Assembly (NCBI GenBank): GCA_026414765.1
Contig: JAOAIJ010000028.1
Span: 42,049 to 106,048 of the forward strand
DNA: 64,000 nucleotides
Source: Clostridia bacterium
GTDB taxonomy: Bacteria > Bacillota > Clostridia > Acetivibrionales > DSM-27016
Direction: 5' to 3'
Translations under genes and position numbers: made by a program
In this document: positions 54,920 through 62,583 of the stretch, in pieces
How the letters are laid out: each line of letters starts with the position of its first letter
Position numbering within the stretch: position 1 is the first letter of the stretch
Notes under the pieces: model-generated
Seen by the model: only the letters and a program-made list of their open reading frames with translations
Database searches by the model: none
Told to the model about the DNA's origin: nothing

Positions 54920-55522
54920 TTGCTTTATGTATATATTGGCTGCCTCACTTTTGGAGCGATTTACTCCATTTTATCCCTGGTGTTGGGAAGTCATGGATAT
55001 GACCATGGGAATATAGATCATGGGAATATAAACCATGGAGATATGCCGTCGCCCTTTAATCCGTTGGTAATTGCGAGTGCCATTACTACATTTGGGGCAG
55101 CCGGGCTTATTGCTAAAATCGGTTTTCAGATGGGGAATCTGGTCAGCTCTCTGCTGGCATTGGGTTTGGCAGGAGTAGTAGGTGCAATATTGTTTTTCTG
55201 CGTAGTAAGGTTTATGTATGGTTCTCAGTCTGATTCTACATTTTCAAAAAACGATCTGTCAGGGGTTGAGGCAGAAGTGCTTACTCCTGTTCCGCAAAAG
55301 GGGCTTGGGGAGGTTGTATGCTTTATTAATGGAGAAAGATACAGTTTGCCTGCAAGAAATCCATATGGAGAAGAGATAAACAGAGGAGAGAAGGTAATAG
55401 TAATCAGGGTAGATGAAAACGTGGCAATGGTAACACGTAAAATGGCAATAGATGATCTGGATTTGCAGTACAATAAGAATACAGGCATTAAAGATAGTGA
55501 GCGTAATAGTGAAAGTAGTTAA
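54920..55522 (+). CDS. NfeD-like membrane protein (YuaF type)
   Basis: Partner of flotillin in Firmicutes. The 200 residues have an N-terminal helix, a His/Gly-rich loop (HGYDHGNIDHGNINHGD, probably metal-binding), further membrane helices (FGAAGLIAKIGFQMG, LVSSLLALGLAGVVGAILFF) and a C-terminal OB-fold domain (AEVLTPVPQKGLGEVVCFI, REKVIVIRV-like). I use the TTG at 54920, 6 bases after GGAGGTG, since an in-frame GTG at 54911 lies in that site. It directly precedes a flotillin gene, 128 bases away. Confidence 0.82.
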   Translation: MLYVYIGCLTFGAIYSILSLVLGSHGYDHGNIDHGNINHGDMPSPFNPLVIASAITTFGAAGLIAKIGFQMGNLVSSLLALGLAGVVGAILFFCVVRFMYGSQSDSTFSKNDLSGVEAEVLTPVPQKGLGEVVCFINGERYSLPARNPYGEEINRGEKVIVIRVDENVAMVTRKMAIDDLDLQYNKNTGIKDSERNSESS

Positions 55523-55650
55523 GACATAAGAATTTTATTGCTGTTTGAATATCCTGTGAGCAAGATTCATCCGGTAACGTAAAGGAATAAATAATTTCAT
55601 CTGATGTTGTGCAGAAAAATAAAAAACAACAATATGGAGGGGGAAGTTGA

Positions 55651-57084
55651 ATGAACACACCATTAATAGCAACTTTTTTAATTGCTGGAGGTGCAGTAGC
55701 AATCCTGTTTATAATGATATCGGTATTTGTAAGCAGGTATGTAAAGGTTGGACCCGATGAGGCGTTGATCGTCTCCGGTAGAAAGAAGAAAATGGCTAAC
55801 GGCCAGGTTGTAGGCTTCAGGATAGTCAGAGGAGGAGCTACTTTTGTATGGCCGGTTCTGGAAGTTGCGAAAACCATATCCCTGAGAATTATGCCTTTGG
55901 ATGTGAATTCAAGCGCCTATACTTCACAGGGAGTACAGGTAACTGTTGACGGTATTGCACAGGTTAAGATAGATTCCAGTCAGGAGTCTATAGCTACGGC
56001 AGCAGAACAGTTCCTGAGCCTTAAAGAGGAAGAAATAAAAAGGATAGCTACACAGACTTTGGAAGGTCATCTCCGCTCAATAGTAGGTAATCTTACAGTG
56101 GAAGAAATCAACCAGAACAGGGATGCTTTTGCACAGAAGGTACAGGAACTGGCAGCCGGTGATCTGGCAAACATGGGACTGAAGATCATATCCTTTACGA
56201 TCAGGGAAATTGCAGATAAGAACGGTTACCTTGAAAGTCTTGGTAAGGCGCAGATTGCAAGAGTTCAGAGAGATGCGGTTATAGGCCAGGCTGAAGCTAA
56301 AAGAGATGCAGATATAAAAAGCGCTGAAGCAATGCAGGCAGGTCAGACAGCCAAATTCCTGGCTGAGACAAAAGTAGCTGAAGCTAACAGGGATAAGGAA
56401 ATGAAGGTTGCTGATTATCAGGCAGCCATTAATGAAAGAAAAGCTGAGTCTGATTTATCCTATGACAAGAAGAAGTATGTTATAGAGCAGGAAGTTCAAA
56501 AAGAGGCTATGCAGGTCGAAATAGTAAAGAAACAGAAGGAAATTGAACTTCAAGAACAAGAAGCTCTCAGGAAGGAAAAGGAACTGGAAGCTATAGTAAG
56601 GAAGCCTGCTGAAGCAGAGAGATTTAAGACGGAGGTGCAGGCTGAAGCCGATAGAGTAAGAAGATCAAAAGAAGCAGAAGGTCAATCTTATGCGATTAAG
56701 GCAGAAGGACTTGCAAAAGCTGAAGCAATAAGAGCAGCGGGTCTTGCAGAGGCCGAAATCATAAAGGCAAAGGGTGAAGCTGAGGCAGCGGCTATGGCAA
56801 AGAAGGCTGAAGCATACAAACAGTTTAATGATGCAGCTATGGTTCAGATGGTTATCGAGAAGCTTCCTGATATAGCGGCAGCTGTTGCACAGCCTCTTGC
56901 AAAAACCGAAAAGATAGTTATGATAGGGGATTCCGGCGCATCAAAGCTTACAAAAGATATTACAAGTGTAGTGGCACAGTTGCCGGAGACAGTAAAAAGC
57001 CTAACCGGGATAGACCTGACAGACATAATCAAGAATTACGCCGGAGTAAATAAAGAAAAGACTACAAAGGTAGATGTTGAATAA
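55651..57084 (+). CDS. floT: Flotillin (SPFH-domain membrane-microdomain protein)
   Basis: Scaffold of functional membrane microdomains. The 477 residues start with a membrane helix (LIAGGAVAILFIMISVFV), followed by an SPFH/band-7 domain to about 190 (YVKVGPDEALIVSGRKKK, QVTVDGIAQVKID, EEIKRIATQTLEGHLRSIVG) and a long Ala/Glu-rich coiled coil with EA repeats (IKAEGLAKAEAIRAAGLAEA) to about 390. GGAGGGGG precedes the ATG. The neighbouring NfeD-type gene matches the yuaF-yuaG pair of Bacillus, where such complexes affect membrane fluidity, sporulation and biofilm signalling. Confidence 0.95.
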   Translation: MNTPLIATFLIAGGAVAILFIMISVFVSRYVKVGPDEALIVSGRKKKMANGQVVGFRIVRGGATFVWPVLEVAKTISLRIMPLDVNSSAYTSQGVQVTVDGIAQVKIDSSQESIATAAEQFLSLKEEEIKRIATQTLEGHLRSIVGNLTVEEINQNRDAFAQKVQELAAGDLANMGLKIISFTIREIADKNGYLESLGKAQIARVQRDAVIGQAEAKRDADIKSAEAMQAGQTAKFLAETKVAEANRDKEMKVADYQAAINERKAESDLSYDKKKYVIEQEVQKEAMQVEIVKKQKEIELQEQEALRKEKELEAIVRKPAEAERFKTEVQAEADRVRRSKEAEGQSYAIKAEGLAKAEAIRAAGLAEAEIIKAKGEAEAAAMAKKAEAYKQFNDAAMVQMVIEKLPDIAAAVAQPLAKTEKIVMIGDSGASKLTKDITSVVAQLPETVKSLTGIDLTDIIKNYAGVNKEKTTKVDVE

Positions 57085-57097
57085 TACCAAAAAATCG

Positions 57098-57124
57098 GGC
57101 CACTCTCACATGTGGCCTTTTTTT
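57098..57124 (+). terminator. Intrinsic terminator after the flotillin gene
   Basis: GGCCAC (57098-57103) pairs with GTGGCC (57112-57117) and is followed by seven Ts. Confidence 0.8.
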
Positions 57125-57309
57125 GTATATAGGAAAATATATGTTTTTTTTGCCGAAATATAGTATAATATGGTATCATTATATTGTAATAGTATTGTCT
57201 ATAATAGAAATGTATAAAATGCAGTTATTGAAGTGAAATGCAATGCAGAGTAGTAGAGGCTATGAACGATGTATGTGCGCATTTATGTGCGGTGAAGGAG
57301 CTGGTTTGT

Positions 57310-57729
57310 TTGGCTGAAAAGAACAAAGTGGATATAAGGATTGCCGGAAAGGAATATACACTTGTCGGTTCAGAGTCTGATGAGTATATTCAGAAAGTTG
57401 GTTTATACATAGACAAAAAGATGAATGAAATAATGAGAATAAACAGCAAACTCAGTACCTCAATGGCAGCTGTACTCACTGCAATAAATGTTGCGGATGA
57501 TTACTTCAAAGCGCATGAAAACGAGGGATACCTTAAGAAAGAGCTGAAAAAAGCAAGTGAGGAGCTTGAAAGGCTGCGGGAGGATAACAGAAGCCTTGTC
57601 AGTGAAAATTCCTCAATTAACAGCAAGGTTACCAGTTTGCAGCTTGAACTGGCAAAGAGAGAGGCTGAACTGAATGAGGTAAGAAAGGCAGGGAAATATA
57701 GAGCACAGCAGGAAGAGGAAGAATTCTGA
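57310..57729 (+). CDS. zapA: Cell division protein ZapA
   Basis: Promotes bundling of FtsZ. The 139 residues from the TTG start have VDIRIAGKEYTLVGSESDEY, KVGLYIDKKMNEIM and the AAVLTAINVADDYF block, then a long coiled coil. I prefer TTG 57310, 9 bases after AAGGAG, because the family starts almost exactly here (LAEKNKV); upstream in-frame ATGs would add 24 residues that do not resemble the family. It is followed by a DUF948-type gene. Length is longer than E. coli ZapA but normal for Firmicutes. Confidence 0.88.
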   Translation: MAEKNKVDIRIAGKEYTLVGSESDEYIQKVGLYIDKKMNEIMRINSKLSTSMAAVLTAINVADDYFKAHENEGYLKKELKKASEELERLREDNRSLVSENSSINSKVTSLQLELAKREAELNEVRKAGKYRAQQEEEEF

Positions 57730-57843
57730 TTACTTAAGGCATAGTATACACAGATTGAAAAAGTCAGGCATATATTATGAGCTGTATACAGATGTAGCAA
57801 CTTATTAATTAACCTAATATAATGTGAACAGGGGATGAAGGAT

Positions 57844-58242
57844 ATGAAAGATATGATGACTATAGGAGATTTTCTTACTATACTGGCAATCGTGTGTATG
57901 GTAGTTGTATGTACATATCTGGTAGTACTTATAAAAAATCTTAATGACAGTGTGAAGATAATAAAAAAGCTGTTGAAGGACAATAAAGACAATATTGATG
58001 CAACCTTAAAGGATATGCCGGTAATTTCGAAAAACCTTGTAGACGCGACCTCTACTGCTAAGAATGAACTGGAAACTGTGGGTAACGCAATAAACAGTAT
58101 TAGTGAGACTGTAGAAATGACCGCGGCAGCGGCAAACAGTATAAAGTCAGGATTCTTCGGGAAACTGAAAAAAACGGTGGACTTTGTCAGTATGGCCGGG
58201 AAGGTACTGATTAATGATAAAAAAAGAGAAAGTATTAAGTAG
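57844..58242 (+). CDS. DUF948-like membrane protein
   Basis: A 132-residue protein: one N-terminal membrane helix (FLTILAIVCMVVVCTYLVVLI) and a cytoplasmic coiled coil (NLNDSVKIIKKLLKDNKDNI, LVDATSTAKNELETVG), as in YtxG-type general-stress proteins. I start at the ATG at 57844, 9 bases after GGGG. Function is unknown. It follows zapA, so a division or envelope role is possible. Confidence 0.75.
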   Translation: MKDMMTIGDFLTILAIVCMVVVCTYLVVLIKNLNDSVKIIKKLLKDNKDNIDATLKDMPVISKNLVDATSTAKNELETVGNAINSISETVEMTAAAANSIKSGFFGKLKKTVDFVSMAGKVLINDKKRESIK

Positions 58243-58260
58243 GGCTAAAAAGTACGTTCA

Positions 58261-58320
58261 ATACAGGGGGACGGTTTTGTTGTCTGGGCTTAAAGCCACA
58301 CAGCAGAACCGTTTCTGTAT
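58261..58320. repeat. Long palindromic element, REP-like
   Basis: ATACAG...CTGTAT encloses ACGGTTTTGTTGT (58271-58283) pairing with ACAGCAGAACCGT (58300-58312) through Watson-Crick and G-T pairs, with GCTT/AAGC at the tip. The GGGGGACGGTT...AACCGT signature recalls REP elements spread by Y1 transposases in Clostridia (from memory). Only this copy was seen in the window. Confidence 0.5.
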
Positions 58321-58347
58321 TTCGTCTGCCTAAAGGAGTATTCAGCC

Positions 58348-59241
58348 ATGAGGATGATATTTTTATTTATTGACGGTTTTGGGATTGGAGACAGAGACAG
58401 CAGCAAAAATCCTGTCTTTGCAGCCAGCACTCCAAATCTTGACTATATTTTCAGGAATCATCTGGTTATACCAACAGATGCTACTTTGGGTGTGGAGGGG
58501 CTGCCGCAGAGTGCTACTGGGCAGACTGCTATTTTTACCGGTGTAAATGCCTCGAGGATACTTGGAAGGCATTTGCATGGACAGCCCACGGAAACTCTTA
58601 AAAAAATCATATATGAAAACAACCTGTTTAAGGAGCTTCTGAAAATGGGTGTAAAGGTTACTAATTCCAACGTGTACCGTGAAGAATATCTGAAGAAAAT
58701 GATTGATGACAGGGAACGCAGATACCGTCCCTCTGTCACTTCGGTTATGACGCTGTCAAGCACACTGGGCTTCAGAACGGTAAATGATTATAAAGAGGGC
58801 AAGGGAGTATATCATGATATAACAGGGAAAATTATTAAGGAGAGCGGGTATGATGTCGATCTGATTACACCTGTAGAAGCTGCTGAGCGCCTGTTTGGTA
58901 TTAGCAGGGGTTATGATTTTACACTGTACGAGCATTTTATGACGGATATTATAGGACACTTGATGGATATGCCGCTTGCTGTTGCTGAAATAGAGCTTCT
59001 GGATAATTTTTTAGGGGGACTTCTTAAGCTCGTTGATCTCAAAGAGGATATAATAATTATTACGAGCGATCACGGGAATATTGAGGATATAAGTGTAAAA
59101 ACACATACATATAACAGAGTACCAACAATTATCATGGGCAATATACCTGATAAAGCTATGTTGAAAATTGAATCACTGACGGATATAATGCCTGCAGTAA
59201 TTGAGATATTCAAGGAGAGTAATAATGGACAAAAAAGTTGA
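58348..59241 (+). CDS. Phosphoglycerate mutase-like metalloenzyme
   Basis: Alkaline-phosphatase superfamily protein of 297 residues. Metal and nucleophile sites: LFIDGFGIGD (Asp9), SATGQTAIFTG (Ser/Thr nucleophile about 57), YEHFMTDIIGH and IITSDHGNIED. It lacks the long insertion of authentic iPGM and resembles small family members of unknown substrate. AAGGAG precedes the ATG. Its last 17 bases overlap the start of the U32-family gene, so translation is coupled. Confidence 0.85.
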   Translation: MRMIFLFIDGFGIGDRDSSKNPVFAASTPNLDYIFRNHLVIPTDATLGVEGLPQSATGQTAIFTGVNASRILGRHLHGQPTETLKKIIYENNLFKELLKMGVKVTNSNVYREEYLKKMIDDRERRYRPSVTSVMTLSSTLGFRTVNDYKEGKGVYHDITGKIIKESGYDVDLITPVEAAERLFGISRGYDFTLYEHFMTDIIGHLMDMPLAVAEIELLDNFLGGLLKLVDLKEDIIIITSDHGNIEDISVKTHTYNRVPTIIMGNIPDKAMLKIESLTDIMPAVIEIFKESNNGQKS

Positions 59242-61717
59242 GCTGCTTGCACCGGCCGGGGAATGGGATGCATTTGTAGCGGCGGTAGAAAATGGTGCGG
59301 ATGCGGTTTATCTCGGAGGCAAGCTGTTTAATGCAAGACAGTTTGCGGGAAATTTTGATAACGAACAACTAAAGAAAGCAGTAGAATATGCACATATAAG
59401 AGATGTAAACGTATACCTGGCTTTAAATACGCTTATGTCCGACAGCGAACTTCCACAGGCGTTGGAATTCATTACCATGGCATACCTTATGGGAATTGAT
59501 GGGGTTATTGTTCAGGATATCGGAGCAGCAGCTTTATTAAGAGAGGCTATTCCTGACCTTCCTCTACATGCCAGTACACAGATGACAATTTATAATCTGC
59601 AAGGGGTCAGGCTGCTCGAAAAAATGGGGTTCAGCAGAATAGTTCTTGCAAGGGAGCTTTCTCTGGATGAAATTTCCTATATATCGGCCAACACAAATCT
59701 CGAAATTGAGACATTTATTCATGGGGCTTTATGCATAAGCTACTCGGGACAATGCTTAATGAGCAGCATCATAGGAGGGAGGAGCGGCAACAGAGGCAAG
59801 TGTGCACAGCCTTGCAGGCTGCCGTATGAACTGAATAAGGATGGAAATTACCTTGAAGTTAAGGGGAAATACTTGCTAAGCCCTAAGGATATATGCTCCG
59901 TACATGAACTGAAAAGAATTATAGATGCGGGAGTAAAATCATTAAAAATAGAGGGCAGAATGAAAAACCCCGAATATGTTGCCACAGTTGTCAGAATTTA
60001 TAGGAAATACATAGATGGAGCAATCAATAACGGTGGGAATATGAAGGTCAGTCAGGAGGATGAAAAAACTCTGGCACAGGTCTTTAACAGGGGAGGGCTT
60101 TCAGGTGGGTACCTTGGAGGAAAGACCGGGATTGATATGATGTGTTTTGAAAAGCCGAAGAACTGGGGGATATACCTGGGAGAGGTGCTTTTCTACGATA
60201 AGGAAAAGAAGACTGTAAAAGTCAGACTAAATGAAGAAATATCCCTGGGAGACGGGATAGAGGTATGGAATGGGGAAAATGAAAGTCCCGGGACAGTGGT
60301 TAGTGAGATAAAAATAAACAACATAAACAAAACAGCTGCAGCAAAGGGTGAAATAGCGGTAATAGGTGATTTGAAAGGCAGGATCACAAAGGGAAACAAG
60401 GTTTATAAGACATCGGATAAAAATCTTAACACTATGGCAAGAGAGAGCTTTTCTGGGAAGTATTTTATTAAAACCAATTTGGAAGCATATCTTTCAGTCG
60501 TTAAAGGACAGCCTGCTGCACTCATAGTGAGTGATGAGAGAGGAAATACGGTTACAGTCAAAGGGGAGAGAATTGCTGAAGATGCAATAAGTAAACCGCT
60601 CACAGAGGAAAGAGTCATAGAGCAACTCGGAAAAACGGGAGCATCACCTTTCAGGTTTACAAAGATTGAAGTGAACCTTGAGAAGAATTTATCTCTTCCA
60701 ATCAGCGAAATCAATGATATAAGGCGGAAGGCTCTGGAGGAGATGGAAGCAAGGAGAGCAAACCGATACTTAAGAAATATTGGTTCATATGCGAATAATA
60801 GCCAAAAGAAAATATCACATTTCCCGGGAAATGGTCGAAAAAAAACAGAAGGTGTTAAAATTTCCCTACACTTCAGCAATATGAACGAACGGCTGGATAT
60901 AGGCAATTTGGGAGCAGACAGGCTTTATATACCTTTTGCATGGATGCTCGACAAAAAAGTAAAGGAAATAACTGGAGCGATAAAAAGCAGCGGCTGTGAA
61001 GTATATTTATGGCTTCCTTCCATAACAAGAGGAAACTATGACAAACTGATTGAAAACAATTTACCGGAGATAATAAAGCATGGAGTTGACGGAATACTGG
61101 CAGGAAATCCCGGTATTATTGAATATATGAGAAATAACCTTGATATAAAGGTCATGGGTGACTACTCGCTAAATATATTTAACTCTGTTTCAATAGACGA
61201 GCTGAATAAGCTGGGCCTGGAGGGCGCAGTGTTGTCTCCTGAGCTGAATCTTGGGCAAATAAAGGATTTGGAAGCAAAAGACAATTTCCGGAAGGAGGCT
61301 ATTGTATACGGAAGAATCCCTCTTATGACAAGTGAGTACTGCCCTGTAGGCAGTATAGCCGGAGGCTTTGGTAAAAACGCCGGGTGCAGTGCTGCTTGCA
61401 GAAATGGTGTTTACAGATTGAGGGACAGGATGGGTATGGAATTTCCCGTACTATGTGATAGAATAGACTGCAGAAGCGTAATACTTAATTCGAATGTATT
61501 GTTTGTACCGGATAGTCTTGACAAAATCAGTAAATCAGGGGTGGATTCCATAAGGCTGAATTTTACGGATGAGCAACCTGATGACATATACGAGATTATA
61601 CGGATGCACAGGGATGTGTTATCCCATGGAATATCTGCTGCTGAAAGATACAGTTCCCTGATTCGCACAATAAAAGAAAAAGGTTTTACAAAAGGGCACT
61701 TTTTCAGGGGGGTATAA
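59225..61717 (+). CDS. U32 family protein with DUF3656 (RlhA-like)
   Basis: Large (830 residues) member of family U32. Known relatives hydroxylate 23S rRNA C2501 (RlhA) or tRNA; classic annotations say peptidase or collagenase. N-terminal TIM barrel: ELLAPAGEWDAFVAAVENGA, the U32 signature IETFIHGALCISYSGQC (about 161-177) with Fe-S ligand cysteines, and GNRGKCAQPCRLPY. A second region has more Cys (MTSEYCPVGSIAGGFG, GCSAACRNGVY). The ATG at 59225, after AAGGAGAG, overlaps the preceding metalloenzyme gene. Hydroxylase function is inferred. Confidence 0.9.
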   Translation: MDKKVELLAPAGEWDAFVAAVENGADAVYLGGKLFNARQFAGNFDNEQLKKAVEYAHIRDVNVYLALNTLMSDSELPQALEFITMAYLMGIDGVIVQDIGAAALLREAIPDLPLHASTQMTIYNLQGVRLLEKMGFSRIVLARELSLDEISYISANTNLEIETFIHGALCISYSGQCLMSSIIGGRSGNRGKCAQPCRLPYELNKDGNYLEVKGKYLLSPKDICSVHELKRIIDAGVKSLKIEGRMKNPEYVATVVRIYRKYIDGAINNGGNMKVSQEDEKTLAQVFNRGGLSGGYLGGKTGIDMMCFEKPKNWGIYLGEVLFYDKEKKTVKVRLNEEISLGDGIEVWNGENESPGTVVSEIKINNINKTAAAKGEIAVIGDLKGRITKGNKVYKTSDKNLNTMARESFSGKYFIKTNLEAYLSVVKGQPAALIVSDERGNTVTVKGERIAEDAISKPLTEERVIEQLGKTGASPFRFTKIEVNLEKNLSLPISEINDIRRKALEEMEARRANRYLRNIGSYANNSQKKISHFPGNGRKKTEGVKISLHFSNMNERLDIGNLGADRLYIPFAWMLDKKVKEITGAIKSSGCEVYLWLPSITRGNYDKLIENNLPEIIKHGVDGILAGNPGIIEYMRNNLDIKVMGDYSLNIFNSVSIDELNKLGLEGAVLSPELNLGQIKDLEAKDNFRKEAIVYGRIPLMTSEYCPVGSIAGGFGKNAGCSAACRNGVYRLRDRMGMEFPVLCDRIDCRSVILNSNVLFVPDSLDKISKSGVDSIRLNFTDEQPDDIYEIIRMHRDVLSHGISAAERYSSLIRTIKEKGFTKGHFFRGV

Positions 61718-61779
61718 AAATACGGTATTTGACATAAGGTTTATTTCACTTTGTATCGTAAAATAATGGAGGGATTCGA

Positions 61780-62283
61780 ATGGATAATAATGTCGAGGTG
61801 TTTATAGAAATATGCAGGGAAGGTGCTGTACTACCCTCTTATGCTAAGCCGGGGGATGCAGGAATGGATGTCTGTGCAGCAGAAGATGTTTACATAAAAC
61901 CAGGAGAGACTGTTATCATACCTACAGGAATAAAGCTGGCAATACCTGATGGATATGAGATTCAGGTCCGCCCCAGGAGTGGAATATCCCTCAAGACACC
62001 TTTAAGGATTACAAATTCTCCCGGAACAATAGACAGTGGGTACAGGGATGAACTGGGAATCATAATGTCGAATACTTCAGAGGTTCTGAACAGCAGCTCT
62101 GAGGAAATGATATCCATAGATGAGAAGGGGAATAAACGGGGTACGTATAAAATAAAGAAAGGTGACAGGGTTGCACAAATAGTACTGCAGGTAGTTCCTA
62201 AGATGAAGTTTACGGTGGTAGACTCGGTGCGGGATATAGGAAATGACCGTGGTGGTGGGTTTGGATCTACGGGGACAAGATAG
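61780..62283 (+). CDS. dut: Deoxyuridine 5'-triphosphate nucleotidohydrolase
   Basis: Hydrolyses dUTP to dUMP. The 167 residues include AKPGDAGMDVCAAED, RPRSGISLKTPLRI, GTIDSGYRDELGIIMSN, KKGDRVAQIVLQ and the C-terminal P-loop-like DRGGGFGSTGTR. It carries about 20 extra residues between motifs 3 and 4 (SEVLNSSSEEMISIDEKGNK). Trimeric type. GGAGGG precedes the ATG. It is a separate unit with a strong terminator. Confidence 0.94.
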   Translation: MDNNVEVFIEICREGAVLPSYAKPGDAGMDVCAAEDVYIKPGETVIIPTGIKLAIPDGYEIQVRPRSGISLKTPLRITNSPGTIDSGYRDELGIIMSNTSEVLNSSSEEMISIDEKGNKRGTYKIKKGDRVAQIVLQVVPKMKFTVVDSVRDIGNDRGGGFGSTGTR

Positions 62284-62347
62284 TGTAGGAAGGTGGAAAG
62301 AAGGAACGCCTATGCTGGCATGCCGGTATAGGAGGCTTTGTGAAAGT

Positions 62348-62386
62348 AAAGCTTTCATCCTGTAATAAGGATGAAAGCTTTTTTTG
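62348..62386 (+). terminator. Intrinsic terminator after dut
   Basis: Perfect 14-bp stem AAAGCTTTCATCCT / AGGATGAAAGCTTT (62348-62361 with 62368-62381) followed by a T-run. Confidence 0.85.
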
Positions 62387-62494
62387 TGCGAAAAGATTTA
62401 GCACAAGAGTATACCCGGAAGAGGTGGTAATGCAGGTTTTGTACGTTTATTTTTATTAAGTTACAAATAATACAAAATTCTACATAAATGGAAG

Positions 62495-62523
62495 TTGTAA
62501 CAAATGCATACAGGTGTTACAAT
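62495..62523 (+). promoter_or_regulatory. Promoter of the repeat-protein gene
   Basis: TTGTAA (62495-62500), exact 17-base spacer, TACAAT (62518-62523), about 60 bases before the start codon. Confidence 0.5.
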
Positions 62524-62583
62524 GTCATAGTATACCATTAATTACAATAATTTGGGGAAAATAAGACTATTTGGGAGGGTGAA

